From contig NW_013546993.1 in NCBI RefSeq assembly GCF_000711695.1, forward strand, positions 62,001 through 126,000: a stretch of DNA of 64,000 nt. Reading direction: 5' to 3'. Positions within the stretch are counted from its first letter, which is position 1, and every line of letters starts with the position of its first letter. Below the pieces are notes generated by a model. The model worked only from the letters and a program-made list of their open reading frames with translations. It was not told the DNA's origin and made no database searches. Below, one piece after another: positions 1-12,852 of this stretch. Position numbers and translations under genes: made by a program. This DNA comes from Tilletiaria anomala UBC 951. Its lineage: Eukaryota; Basidiomycota; Exobasidiomycetes; Georgefischeriales; Tilletiariaceae.

Positions 1-61
1 CCGCGGCAGGCTTGAATCCGCACTTGCGCATGTCCTTAGACGAAGGGATGTTGATTGTCAT
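1..61 (-). CDS. Possible 5' end of a gene running off the left edge
   Basis: On the minus strand an ATG at position 61 opens a frame to the window edge that starts MTINIPSSKDMRKCGFKPAA. It is preceded by a pyrimidine-rich stretch ending in CACAG, which could be a splice acceptor or 5' leader. A frame just upstream (ATG near 231) has an arginine-rich, presequence-like composition, but I could not join it with a good donor site. Only 20 codons are visible, no family is recognisable, and this may be non-coding. Confidence 0.25.
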   Translation of the reverse strand, partial: MTINIPSSKDMRKCGFKPAA

Positions 62-1841
62 CACCTGTGGTGTGAAGCGGGGAGGGAGGCAAGGGTGCCA
101 GGCGCATGAGGGGAAGAGTAGCAGTCGGAGGCGATGAGCGAGACTCGGCGGCTGCAGTGCCGGACGGTACTGCGGAAGGGAACCGAGCTGACAGACGGGG
201 AGGGAAGGCGCAAAATGGCTTCAACAGCGAGCATATTGGCGCGCAATGCAGCTGTCACGATACCCTTGCCCGAGTGTTGTTGATTGATCACGTAGCCTAA
301 GGAGCAAATGTTTGACGACGGCAGGCATGAACAACGGTTCGTCCCTTATGCTAGCGTAAGAAAAAGACCAGAATCCTACGACCTTTCGCTGAAGTTGATG
401 GGGCGGTTCTGCTCTGCCAACAGGGCCGTGAGGTTCTGATCCGGGGCAATGGAAGAGAATTGGCACTTTCCGCTATTATTTCCGTGTCTTTGTTGATGTG
501 TATACGCGTTCATGGTGGGTCGTGGCCCGTAGCGTATGATGCTCAGTAGGCAGCCTTCGAGGGGTTTGGTAGGGCTTCTCACATAAAGGACTTGTAGGAG
601 CGCGTGCTTTTCCATGGTCCTTGGGTCAAGCCCAGATTGTAATGGAGGAGTCACCGTGGGAACTTTTCATATCTGTACGGTGAAAATGCAAGCGAACCAG
701 TCAGATATGCGTATTTTCATTGTGGATGAAATAAAAGCGCTTTAATTCACGGTAGCGATGCACTGAGGCGCGATGGGTATACTATCGAATGATTCAGCAG
801 CTCAAAGAGCTCATCTAATTTCAACTTCGCACTCTCCTCGTCACCCCTCCATGGAGTTAGTGTGTAATCTTCGAGCAGGGAAGACGGAAATAAATCATTT
901 CTTGAACGTCGGGCGGCAGGTAGGCAGAGACTTTGGCAGAGAAACAGTAAGCGAATCGCCATAGCAGGGTCAGCTTGCACGGTGGTGCTGCGAGGTAGGA
1001 GGTCAGCTCGTCAAATAACGTTGGTGAGGAGATGCTACTACCGCTTCGAGAAATCTAGCCCTCTCTTGCTTGAATTTGACGGTGGAAAAGCCAACTGGAA
1101 CACTCGTGAAGGCGAAGCAGTACCTTCCTATTTCAAGCTAGACATCTATAGCTGTAAGACCAGGACTAAGACCAGGACCAGGAGTTGAGGACGGCAATGA
1201 GGTCCATACCGTCTTACCTTGTTATTCGATGTACCTACCCCGTCCAGCAACGCACTTTGTCATCATGTCGCGAAGTTGGCGTGGAGAACTGAGTCAGTGT
1301 GAGGTTCATTAGAACCACTCAGTTGTCCTGTGAATGCACCGAATAAGAGGCTCAAAGGCCGATCGTTTGCGCCGGAACTCGGTCTTCCAGGGAATCCCCT
1401 CTTGGAGTTAGAGCGAGAATAGAATTAGAGTCAATAATGGATGTCCAAAGTCTGTCAAAATCTGGGTGAACTAAGAGAAATCCCGGGGCTTCTAACACAT
1501 TCGCTACACTCTATGTATAGACTGTGACCCATTCCGCGTCTTTTGGGGACCATGGTTCCCGAATCCCGTGACTCGGCGCTGAGCGCGGCGTTAGTCCGCG
1601 CCACGCCTCGCGCGCGTTCTGCCGGCCACCCCCTCGGAACCAGAACTCTGGTTTGACTTGTGCTGGGCTGTCATTCCTCAGATGACAATGCTCACCTGTG
1701 CTTGCTACGAGGCTTCCTTGGCAAGGACAAGCACAATCTGGCTAGCGAGCTTGCGTGCACCTTGCGTTGAGGCAGCGCTTCGTTGATCCCAGGGCGTTGA
1801 CCAGGGGCTGACAGGTTCTAGGCTAGCACACGAAGGCTGAC
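62..1841. other. Intergenic region upstream of the Arf GEF gene
   Basis: No convincing gene is seen on either strand; open frames are all under 95 codons and show no family features. Around 1158-1190 there is a short imperfect direct repeat of the unit GACCAGGAC. A GC-rich, palindrome-like patch lies near 1575-1625. The last several hundred bases probably hold the promoter and leader of the gene starting at 1842. Confidence 0.5.
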
Positions 1842-4800
1842 ATGTCCCAATTACCGTCACTGTCCCCGCCGTCGCCTACCCGTAGATCTCCATCAGCAGC
1901 AAAATCAGCAGCAGCAACACGCTCTTCACCACGTCGCCGGCCAGATCATCTCGCAGCCCTCGTTACGTATACTCCCACGACTCTCCATCACACCATTGCC
2001 GGTGCAGCGCACACGTCTCTGTACAGCAGCGCAGACGACTTTCACTCGCTCATCCAGCCTTCGCCTTCGGCAAGCTCCGCCGGCAGGAACATTGTCTACG
2101 CCAGTCCGCCCCTAAACGCGAGCACCGCAGTGACACCGAGAACTGGGAACGTCCAGGGCGGTGGCCAAGCATCCAGCAGTCCTCCTGCATCTGGAGGCAC
2201 ACGTACGCAGTTCGGCAGCATATTAGAGCTGGACGCCGAGACAGAAACGGAAGACACGAGCATTGACGGAGAAGGTGATTTGCACGTGCTCGGACACCAG
2301 CGCTTCGTCACAGCAGGCACAGGTACAATAGGCACTTTGTCCAAAGAGAGTGTTGAGCTCCCTGCATTGGACAGCAGTAGCGCAAGTGACAGTTTAGACG
2401 GTATCTTCGACCGCTTCTCGACGGCCAAAAGCGTCCTACCTGGTCTCTTTTTTGAAGGTAGTGGTTTTCTCGGCGACGTCTCGGAACCAGTTGGTAGTGG
2501 AGCAGGCAGTGCCGGAGCGGGGACGGGTGCTGTAGGAATCGGTGCAGCCGCCAGCTCTGGTGGTGGAGCGTTCAAGCGCTTGCCAATTCCAAGCAGGAGC
2601 AGACCTGGTACGGGAAGTACGTCGGCGACGTTCACTTCAGCTCCCGGCGACTTCTCGTCAGGCAGCTCAGAAGCCGTCTCGCCATTCAGCAGCGCAGTCT
2701 GGCTTCCCGAGGGAAACTGTCTCAGTTCAGCGGACGGTGAGAGCCTGGAGAGTGTTCAAGCTGTCCCTCAAATGAGAAGCAGCTTTAGTAGGAATTCCGA
2801 AGCGGTGAGCACGCTCCGCAGAAGCAGCGACTCTGCCACCACGCCTGGACCTTCGAGTACCACGGCTGCTGCTTCGGCGCAAGATCTTCAGTCCAAAATG
2901 CAAGCGACGGCGATAGCCCCTTGCAGAGGCGAAAATAGCACTGGGTATGACATGATGCCATACGCCGCATCCTCCTCCAAGGCTGCGTCCAAGCTATCAA
3001 ACAAGCAGGGCACCACGTCAGATGCACCATACTCTTCTTCCTATCGATATGTGACTCCTCCAGATGAAGATGACCCTCTGACGGATGCGTTGGACGCTTC
3101 GGATTTGGGGCGAACACCCAGGATGCTGAACAACCTCAGTGCATCTTCCTTTTTTGAACATTCCTCTTCATCCGGCTCCTCTTCAGGCGGCACACACGCC
3201 CGCGAACGCGATCATCGCTCGGGCGCGACGGCGGTCAGCAATAGGGACAGCCTCGATCCAAATCGCTATGCGCGCGCGGTCGGCACGGCATCTAGTCCGG
3301 ACCTCAAGACGCTCGTGCACAAGAAGGCTCTTGAAGCGGTGGCGCAGGGAAGAATGAGCGGGGAGATGGCGCGCGGGATCCTGGGAGACGCAGTTTTGCG
3401 AGACGCAGTCGCTGCTAGCGCGAGTAGCGGAACAAGTACCGGTGTAAATGGAAGATCTGCAATGCTTGAGGATCCGGGCACGGCCACGAGTTTCGAGCTC
3501 TCTCCCGGTACCAGCGAGTACTCGACAAATCCACCAAGCGATCTGATCGAACAGCAAGGGCTGGCATCGCAGTCGCCCAAGGTACCGCTGAAAGATCTTA
3601 ACACTCCGCCTGTGCTACGCCCCAGGAGAAAGACTGCCGGCTCTAGTTCTAGAGAAGGCATCATTCCCCACAGCATCAGTAGCAGCAGCTCGGCAGGTGG
3701 CGCCGCCGGCTCTGGCAGCCTGAACGTGCGTGTGCCGGGAGCCGCGAGATCGAGCAGCAATCTCCCACTTGCATGGAGCGCAGGTACTACTGGGCGCAAT
3801 TACATTGCGCCTGATGCGTCGATTGCGCTAAACGAAGGCGGCAGCACTGCCACGAATTCCTGGTCACAAGACAATTCTTCGACGCCTGGAATAGGCATAA
3901 ACAAGCTTGCCATCTCGACTAGCACAAGCGGGAGCCTGTCTCTCGCAGACGAAATCGATATGGGTAGTCCAAAACTGGACGAGAAGGGCGCAGGTGGTGG
4001 TCTGTTCAAAGGCCGAATGAAGAAAACCAGTGGCTTCCTTCGCTCCCTCCGGCCTTCTGCGCGCGCCAAAGGCCAGGAGCCTGCTACCCTTATGAGCATA
4101 TCCAATGCATCAGGGACCGACCTGTTGGATCCGCCCACTCCGAGCCGCAGATCTTTCAACGGCCAAACCAGCGCTTTCGAAGCTGGTTATGCAGCAGAGG
4201 AATTTGAGGGCGCAACTAATGTGCCTGTCCCCTCCATTCCGAGCAAGTACGCGAGAGAAACCAATGCTGCAACCCCTGGGCGGACGTCATCCAGCTCGAG
4301 TGCAACTGCAGCTCCTTCTCCCACCGGCAAGACTTCCAGGAGGGATAAAGGCCTGGCACCGGCCCCACCTCCGCCCGCAGCGCCACCTGAAGCTCGGCGC
4401 CCGAGTGCCATCAGCCTCCCATCGCAGGCTCATCAAGCGCTCGGACCTGCCCCAGGACGGCCGCCCCGCGCATCGGTTCCTGCATCTTCTGCACCAGCGT
4501 CGGCGTCGGCGTTGGCATTCGCATCTGCTTCCAGCAATACTTCGGCTTCCGATGCAGCAAGGCGATCATCACCAGCACTTCTGGCGAGCAGGCCATCGCA
4601 GCCAAGCTCATCGGTCGTGTCCGATGCGACCAGCAGCGCTGCCGTATCCGGCTCCCCTGGAAGCTGGGATCCACGACGAAAGACGTCGACTGCAGCAGGA
4701 GGTTCAGACGGAACTGGGCAGGAGCTGCGAACTGCGCTGAAAGCTTGGGAGTCAGAGATGGAGAATACTCTCCGCGGATCGGCCCAGGATCTGGAAAAGA

Positions 4801-7800
4801 AGATAGACCTGAGTCCTCGCGCACAGTGGAGTCCTAGTCCACAGCTGCCAGAGATTGACGCGCTCGAGAAGAGGAGGAGCAAATCTGGAAGTTTCATGGA
4901 CGGGGCGAAATGGGAGCAGTCTGCTGCTGTCGCCGCTGCGGAGCCACGCACTGCTGAAGGAGATGAGGAGAGTCCGAGCACACCTATGCCAGGTGTGCGA
5001 GTTGAGGAAGCGACGCCCCTGGCCGTTCGCCGCCCGGGTTCTGCTTCGAGGAACGCGAAACGCTCTCGGTCCCTCGCATCAACATCAGACTCAGAGGCAG
5101 CTGCCGCAGGTCTCGGCATTTTGGGCACGGCTGTCAAGCACGAAGAGCCCAAAAGTACCATGTTCAGGTCGGCCTCTGCTGGTCCTGACGCTCCTCGCAA
5201 TTCATTGCGCAACATTCATCCTGCGTCTGCTTCTGGAGGTCGCGTCGTCTCGGACTCAGTTGCGGCGACGAGGGGCCACGCATCATCAGATGCGCCATCG
5301 CGCAAGCACACTGCATCCCCCGCAAGCAGCGACGTGCACTCTTACGCGCCGGAGCAGTCGATTCGTGTGATTCCGCGACGCGATAGTGTTGCAACGACCG
5401 AAGGCAACGACGCTCCTTCCATCCACTCGGCAACGATGCACAAGCCGCTGCCTGTGCCTGGCGATATGCCCAGCATTCAGCGACAGCCCAGCCCTGGTCT
5501 GTCAGATGTAACAAGAGGTGAGTTCTGTTCCTTACTCTCCCAGGTATCCCCATGGTCTCTGACGCTATCTAAATTCTACAGATGAGGTCGCTGCTTCAGA
5601 ACGAATGCTACAGCGAGCTCAGGACATGGCGGGCAGAGCGTGGAAGGAGGATAAGGAGTTCATGCCGAAAGACAAGATCGCAGAATGGCTCGGTGGCCCG
5701 TAAGTAGACAGGCTCATCATTGAGAAAGCATTCTGTCAGGTGCTGATGGAAATGCTGTTCTGCAGGGGGGTGATCAATAAGCTGGCTCGCACAGCTTACT
5801 TCCAAAACTTCACTTACGAGGGCTTGCGGGTGGATGTGGCATTCAGGCGACTCTGTGACAGGCTTTATCTCAAAGCAGAAACGCAACAGGTGGACCGTAT
5901 TCTCGAGGCGTTTAGTCAACGTTTCTGGACCTGCAACCCTGGATCCATCTATGGCAGTGCAGACACTGTACACAGCATTGTTTTTTCACTCCTTTTGCTC
6001 AATACAGATCTGCACGTCGCTGACATCACAGATCGCATGACGCGCGGACAGTTCATCAGGAACACCATGTCGGCTGTCGATCCCACTCACGGAGCTGATG
6101 TCGGCAGCCTCGGAGGCGCCGATGACTCGCAGAGCACCTTTAGCGAGAATATTGGAGAGTCAAGCGCCACACTATCGCTCGGACGAAAACCGACATTGCG
6201 CGGCAACTCGGCGACCTTGTCCCCTTCCGGAGGCTCCATGTTGTCTCTCGGTCACGAGAGCTCAAGCTACTCTATGACAAACCAGTCATCGCCGAATCTG
6301 ATGTCTCAGCCTTCTCGCAAAGCTTCGGGCAATACCCTTGGCGCGCCTCCGTCCGCCAATCGGGCTCGGAGCGTCACAAATGGCTCTTTGGACTCAACTC
6401 GTGGGCATAGCAAAGCTTGGGAGGTTGAGATGGAGTCTTTGCTGAAAGTGGGTCTGAGACTTTGCTGCCCCGGTCTTCATTCGATGATTCTGATCACATA
6501 TGTCCTTCGCTATTCAGGACATTTATGCTGCCGTGAAGAGCGATCAGATTCGTCTCCCGGAAATCGATGCCGGGAAAGGCACCCTATCACCTCCTGCTGT
6601 GGGACGTCGAGCACGCGGCATGGCCTCTCCAGGCTCGGACCGCATCTCCATGCTGAAGAGAGGCAGCATTCGTGGCATTCAAGGATTACTCGGAGCCAGC
6701 AGTTCGACTTTCAACAGCGAGGGAACGATTAGTCCCGGTTCTAGCACCAATACAGGCGCTTCACTCGGTGTCGACAGCTGGGCCTTCGGTTCCACTACTT
6801 CGTTTGCCAACTCGAGCGGTACCAATGGCCAACAGCCAAATGCAGCTCTAGGCTTTGCCAGCACGCTTACCCAGACTATCATTAAAGAATCTCAGGACGA
6901 GTACACCCACGTACTCGCGGGCTTGGAGCATGACGACTTGACTGACGAAGAGCTGGCCCTCTTCGGTCCTCCATGGGCTAAGGAAGGTGTCCTGCCGCGT
7001 AAGCACTACTGGGAAGCGTCGCAAAAGCGAGCCAAGGACAAAAATTGGCTGGAGACGTTCGTGGTCGTGCAAAAGGGCATGCTAAGCATGTTCCGCTTTG
7101 GTGATACTTCGTCCGTGCGGGGTAGCGGGCCCAAGGCTGGTACAGCTGTCGGTGGAGGAAACTGGCTGACCAACGCAACCTCCCTTGGAACCATTAACCT
7201 GGCGCATACATTGGCGAATGTCTTGCCTCCACCTGGATATAATCGCAATCGGCCGCACGTCTTTGCTTTGACCTTGCCAGGTGGGGCAGTCTACTTCTTT
7301 CAGGCTGGCCACGAAGAATTGGTGCATGAATGGGTCAGCACCTGCAACTACTGGGCTGCGAGACAGAGCAAGGAGCCCCTTGCGGGAGGCGTTTCAAACA
7401 TGGAGTACGGCTGGAACAAGGTGCTGCCATCCAACGCCCAGTCAGACGAAGAAGAACAGTTGGACAATCGCTCGATCCTTTCGGGACCTGACGCGAACAA
7501 CCTGGGTGCTTCGATATACAACTCGTCGGACAAAGACAAAACATCAACGGACAACCGCAGTGTTCGAAGCGGTCGTTCTGGTAAATCAAAAGGGGGTGGC
7601 AGCATTTACATGCCGTGGCAAGAATCAAGCGCCTTTGGATCTCTGACAGCCAGGACGGGTGCTGGTAGCATCTTCAACTCGAGTGCCAGCGTACGGTCCC
7701 CCTCGCTTGCCGGTACTGGCTCGGGAGGTATACATGCGAATGAACGAATCTACATCAATGATTGGAAGAACCCTCAGCTACCTTCAGTCCCAAGCAACTT

Positions 7801-8077
7801 GAAAGAGGATGAGCAATTGGAGCGCGTCGTCAAGCACGTTGCTCACATTGAATCCGAGCTGACAGCACACAACGAGCTGCGCCAGCCAATGCTGCAACTG
7901 TACTCGCCACGAGGCGCCAACTATGGCAAAGCGCTGGCAAACTGGGAACGGAAGAGCAATCATTTGTTGCAAGAGCTGGTCAAGTACCAGTGCTACGCTG
8001 AAAGCTTGAGAAACGCGGTGCGTCTGCGGGCGGAGAAGCGATCACAGAAGCTGTTGGAACGAGCAGACATCTCGTAG
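1842..8077 (+). CDS. Arf guanine nucleotide exchange factor, Sec7 + PH domains (EFA6/Syt1 type)
   Basis: Four exons, 1842-5517, 5582-5699, 5766-6447 and 6518-8077, give 2011 residues. The Sec7 domain lies near residues 1238-1365. It carries the motif KAETQQVDRILEAF with the catalytic glutamate finger (E at about 1303) and LLLLNTDLHVADI followed by MTRGQFIRNT. A PH domain follows at about 1649-1795 (GVLPRKHYWEAS to the WVSTCNYWAAR helix), then a helical C-terminal tail. The Sec7-PH order is that of EFA6/PSD and fungal Syt1 proteins, which load GTP onto Arf GTPases at membranes in exocytosis, endocytosis or cortical organisation. The first 1200 residues are Ser/Ala/Gly/Pro rich and appear disordered. 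All splice joins preserve phase. The N-terminal start is the first ATG in a frame that stays open for 3.6 kb. Family assignment is firm; the exact paralogue is inferred. Confidence 0.93.
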
Positions 8078-8462
8078 ATCATTATTCAGTACCGGATACC
8101 CTGCATTGTGCATTTAAGTCTAATAACTTGCATGCCGTTTGATAGTATTTCCACGGCTCGATAACGAGGCTACCTGGATTACGAGGTATCACGCTGGTAA
8201 TTTGGTAATCAGCATCCCTCATCTTGGTAACCACATAATTCTACAAAATAGTGTGCGTGAGAGTCAAGGGGGAACCGACCATCACTTGGATGCAAACATT
8301 ACATTACGCCCTCTGACTTCACATACGACTTGCAGCCCGGAGCCCAGCTCAAAGTCAGACTCCCATCCCTCTTAATCCCTATTCGAAGGTAAAGGGGGCT
8401 TTCATACATGGCAGCACCCACCTTCGGCTAGTTCCAGCAGAAATAATGGAACTGCGCATGGG
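8078..8462. other. Intergenic spacer
   Basis: About 385 bases separate two plus-strand genes. It must hold the 3' end of the Arf GEF transcript and the promoter of the RING gene. I see no gene or clear regulatory element. Confidence 0.5.
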
Positions 8463-10177
8463 ATGTGGAAGGTCAAACGAACAACGCTGGATCACTTCTG
8501 GCAGCAGGTATACCGACCGAAATTCATCCTGATCGTCCTGATCGCATTGCTGGGCTGGACTTCACTTCAAAGAGCATCGCAAATTCGGGAAACGTCCAGC
8601 CCAACCCCAACAAAGGCGTTAACTCCCGGGTCCTTCATTCGCCCGCCTGACTTGTCCCTTGATGCGTGGCTTCACCCGTACGTGTTACCTCCAATACTTC
8701 AGTTGCATTTGTTGTGGGCGGTTAGGCTGCTGGGCATGATCACTGAAGACCATGTCGAAGCGGTGAGTTGGAGCAGATGTCTACTTTTTGTGTGAGAGAG
8801 CAAGAGCTCAATGTGACATGCTTACCTTGCAGGTATCGTTGCAATCGGAGACGGTGCCGAAACGTGTCCTGATTCTCAATGTGGTTAGCTGCGTCGTTGG
8901 CTTAAGCTCAATAGCTTGCTTCTTTTCAGCCTTGGCCTTTCGTGACATTCTGGAGTCATTCTGCGTCACGCCGACAAAGTTTGAGACCCCTCTGCTAAAT
9001 TTGAGAGCTATCGTCTTCGTCGAGGTGAGGCGTCTCATCATCATTACAGCTTCGAGAATGGTCCGTCTGAGCTCTTTGCTAACGCGTTGATTGCTCTGGA
9101 CTTCAGTGCGTCTCAACCGTGCTCGGTCTGCAAGCCTTGTGGGAAAAGCTCGACTTTGTCATCCCATCGCACGTGCGCCTCCCATCCCCCTCGCACGCGC
9201 CCTCCCTTGCAGAGGCACTAGGCATACCTCGTTCGGTGTCTGACTTTCTCGCTGGCCAAGTTTTAGTCGCGCCAGAACTTGCAGGCTCGCCCAGCCATCA
9301 TATGGATGAGCGGCCTACTGCAGGTGTGCAGCACGGGGGTTTCCCCCACACCCCTGCGCCTGACCTTATCCTTCAACCTGTGTCGGGCACGCAGGCTGCA
9401 GCTGAGGGCACCACTGCTGGGGCCCCGCTGACGATTAATGGACCAGAGCTTGCATTACAACCCCAGCAGCAGTGGTCTGTAGCACTGGGAAATTCATTGC
9501 ATTTCCAATCGCCATATCAGGCAGACCCGCAGAGGCCAGGCAAAGCACCCAATAGGAGAGGTCTACACGTCATGGTGGAGACAGGTTGGCTAGTGGAGGC
9601 TGTATCAGCACTTGCCAACCATCTGTTTGCGGCGATCCAATATGTCATTGTAATCGTGAGTGAGGATACAAAGAAAGTGCATGCTGCACACCCAAGTATC
9701 GAGGCTGATTGAGACATCACTTGATAGATCTCGCTGCCAAGCTTGTCGCCCACCTCACTGCCGCCGCTTCTGGCGCTCCTCGCCCTGCGAAGCGAGCTCG
9801 CGGAGTGCACGATAACTTGGACGACCGCACGTAGCTCGATCGAATGCCTCGATTTCGTCAATCACCGCTGGGCTGGTCAACGGGCCTCACAACAACTCCC
9901 AGACGACCAATACCCGCAGACTTGCCCCATCTGCTTTGAGCAAGTGTTGTGTCCAAATGCAAGTCTTGCAAATGTTTCCAACGAAGTGCGCAAAGAAGAG
10001 CAAAGGACACGCAACAAAGGAGCTTGTAGGCTCGACTGTGGTCACGAGCTACATCCAGTTTGTCTCGTCTCGTGGTTGGGCAAGCAAGCCTTCTGCCCAG
10101 TATGCCACGTTGCGCTGTCAACAACGCCTCCGGGAGCGCACCTGCGCACTGAAGCACCCTCCTCTCCGGGACCTTAG
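8463..10177 (+). CDS. Membrane protein with C-terminal RING-H2 finger (putative E3 ubiquitin ligase)
   Basis: Exons 8463-8762, 8833-9024, 9107-9655 and 9728-10177 give 496 residues, all joins in phase 0. Several hydrophobic segments are visible: FILIVLIALLGW near residue 21, VLILNVVSCVVGLSSIACFF near 110, and a pair around 335-367. The C-terminus holds a RING-H2 finger: C413, C416, then C451, H453, H456, C459, and C470, C473 (CPIC ... DCGHELHPVC ... CPVC). The C2-C3 loop is longer than usual at 34 residues. Membrane segments plus a C-terminal RING-H2 resemble the HRD1/gp78 layout of ER quality-control ligases, but the transmembrane region has no recognisable HRD1 signature, so the substrate and compartment are unknown. 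A Ser/Pro-rich loop of about 100 residues separates the membrane parts. Confidence 0.8.
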
Positions 10178-10288
10178 GTTCTCTTCCATGTCTCGCCTTG
10201 TATGTGACTCATAATAAGTTGCCGAATCGTCTGTTTCATTGTAGCATACATATCAGGATTCTCAGAGCGTCATGCGTTCGAGCTTCGC

Positions 10289-12298
10289 TTACCGCAACGG
10301 CTTGATGGTCTCTAGCTTACCCGGCAATTGATCTTCAAGCATTTTCGAGAACACTTTGGTCATTTCTTGCGACAAGTTGTCGTACTTTTGTTCGCGCTCA
10401 GAGAGTACGTAGATTGGCACTTCATCATTTTGGGTTGGCCAGAAGTTGTCAGCAATCGTGCAAAGCTCGTGGTTCTTTGGGAGAGTGCCATTGACAAAGT
10501 AGGCAGCATAGTGGCTAAGAGTGCAGGGCGACGCGCTAGAAAAGGAGCAATGGCCGGGGGAGTCTTGCAGTAAGATACGGCTTGAATTGCCCATCAATTT
10601 GTGGATCTCTTCTCCAGAAGCACGAGGGGTGATGGGATCTGCCGTGTTAGACACAATGAGCATCGGAAAGTCGAGCGTGTTGTTCCAAGGGCCAGTAAAG
10701 CGCTCAGGCGTACGTCCGATTGCAGGGTGGAATTGACAGCCACCGTCAGGCTCGATTGGGAAGACATTCGCCGCAAAGCGTCGACTCGTCTGTTTGAGAT
10801 TGCGCAGCAAGCCATCCAGTAAGTCCTCGGCCGCTGGGGGCTTTCCCGGGGGCTGATCGCCACATACAACCGCAGCTCGGGACATGTCCGTCTGCACGAG
10901 GTCGCTGCGTGGCGAGAACGGACCATGAAGAATGGAGTACAGCTTGACACCATTGCCTTCCATTGCATCTGCGAAGGCGTGAGCAATGCGCTGCCAAGAG
11001 TGAGGTGCGTTCGTTGAAAAATATAGCACTGTCCGCGCCATGGCTGAAGTGAGAACACCTGGACGAATCGCATCCGGAACCGCTACTGGCTCATAGTAAA
11101 GCTTGTCCAAAAAGGCATCCAAACGGTGTGCAATGGCGCTAGGCGCTTCTCCCTTGTACTTTGCCAAACGGCAGGCAAGAGGCCCGACGCGAGAACAGTC
11201 GTTCGTGAACCAATTAAACGCTTTGTCTGTGTCGACCATCCAATTTGACAGCCAGGTATGACTTTGGTCGTTGGCCCATGATGGTGCGCTGGCAACGCCA
11301 TCGATAACGACTTTACCAAGTCGATGAGTTGGCAGCATGTTGACCAGGTATGCACCAAGGATCGTCCCATATGACCCTCCAATATAGTTGCTAACCGTGG
11401 CAAGCAGAGGAGGGGCATAAGGAAATAATTTTCTCTCGCTTCGTATGCTCACTCACATCTTTCCTTGCGGACCGTCGAGTACCTTGCCCATGTAATCAAT
11501 GTCTCGGACAACTGTTGCGGTGTTCATGTAGAGCAATTCATCGCCCATCACCATTTTGCACCGAGTGTATTCTGCTTGCTGCAACGCAGTCAGCTCTTTG
11601 ATTTGTCTTAAGAGATCGTCTTGGCCCGACTTGGACCAAGGATTTGGTGGCAGGGAGTTTCCATTTTCCAGCAATGTCGCTTTTTTGAACACTTCGAATT
11701 GCTGTGCATCGCCGAAACAGTTGACGATAGGGCGTGTCTTTCCGATACCACGCGGGTCAAATCCGATCAAGTCGTATTTGCCTTCGAAGAGCCTGTCCAA
11801 CAGCGGACCGAAACCATAGACAAATTCTGCAGGTCTTGTTACGAGCAGTGAGCACGTGAATAGAGAAAACGCGGCTGCAGAGAACTCACCCATTCCCGAG
11901 CCACCGGGGCCACCTGGATTCAAGAAAATGGACCCAAGCCTCTCGGTAGCACTAGCAGGAAGCTTGGCAACGGCGATAAATGCACGACCAGCCGATGCAT
12001 TGAAGTAATCTTTTGGCACCGAAATGGCTCCACACATGAAGCCTGGTTGGTTTTGGCAAGGTTCCCATGAACCAGAGTTGTGCGACTCCGGACGGGTCGA
12101 GCTGAAAGAGGTTGCGAGCTTTTGTTGCATGTTGAAGAGGCTCGAGAAATAGTCACCGTTCCATATTGCAAAGAGCCCGCCGGCAACCAGAAACACGAGC
12201 AAACCTTTGACCAAGGCCGAGGTTTTGGAGCGGATGGATGGTTGCTCTTGGTCGAGTAGCCCTGCTTTCTCCCATCGTTGTTTCTCCTCCATTGTCAT
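10289..12298 (-). CDS. Membrane-anchored alpha/beta hydrolase, TAP-like C-terminal domain
   Basis: Exons 12298-11890, 11826-11457 and 11390-10289 (minus strand) give 626 residues. The start is the first ATG of the frame (MTMEEKQRWEKAGLL). One transmembrane segment (ALVKGLLVFLVAGGLFAIW) follows a short cytosolic tail, suggesting a type II membrane or secreted enzyme. The oxyanion region NPGGPGGSG and FDPRGIG precede the nucleophile elbow GGSYG with Ser266. The acid is Asp511 (NTADPITP) and the base His540 (SPGHCSF). This is the pattern of tripeptidyl aminopeptidase-like hydrolases of the AB-hydrolase + TAP_C type, which release N-terminal peptides or hydrolyse esters. Intron 2 (11391-11456) lies just before the nucleophile and its removal restores INYIGGSYG. 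The substrate is not predictable from sequence. Confidence 0.9.
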
Positions 12299-12852
12299 CC
12301 TTCTGGAGCGGGTGAATACGCGCACAAAGATTGTACTGGCTGCTTGTAGGTGCACAAACCAACATAGACGGCTCCTACTTTGGTCATATAAGTACCAAGT
12401 GTGCACAAGAGTACCACCATGATTAAGTTGCAGCTGTAGTCCAAGGGTTGGAAATGTGGAATGCTGATCAAAGCAGGTGAGGCGCAGGATCTGTGAAAGT
12501 GGTGATGAGAAAGCTAGAGACTCTCCGAACCGCAGGGTTTCGGTCCGATTTCCCTGGGTTGCTATGGCAAATCACTGCAAAATGATGGTGGGCCGCCTGA
12601 TGTGCACATCGTGAACCTCAAGCTTCAAAGATGATCTCAACTATCCAGCGCGTCCGCTGATGTCTCAAGCGTTTATCGAGCACATCGAGAGCCAACAGAA
12701 TTCGCTCGTGTTTTCTCGAATACAATGAAAGATGCTGTCAAGATGAGATGCATGCTACCACACATCTAAACGTAATTAGGAAAGCAACTGCAACGGCGCA
12801 AGTGATGCCGAGAGCCGCGAAAACAAAGTACGCCTAGACGTGATACCGGACC
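12299..12852. other. Intergenic spacer
   Basis: About 550 bases between the hydrolase start and the CFEM gene stop, both minus strand. No gene or recognisable element is visible; it probably contains the hydrolase promoter. Confidence 0.45.

Noticed and set aside
4433-5215. Minus-strand frame of 260 codons inside the Arf GEF first exon
   Set aside because: It mirrors GC-rich serine/alanine codons of the true gene; no domain or splice support.
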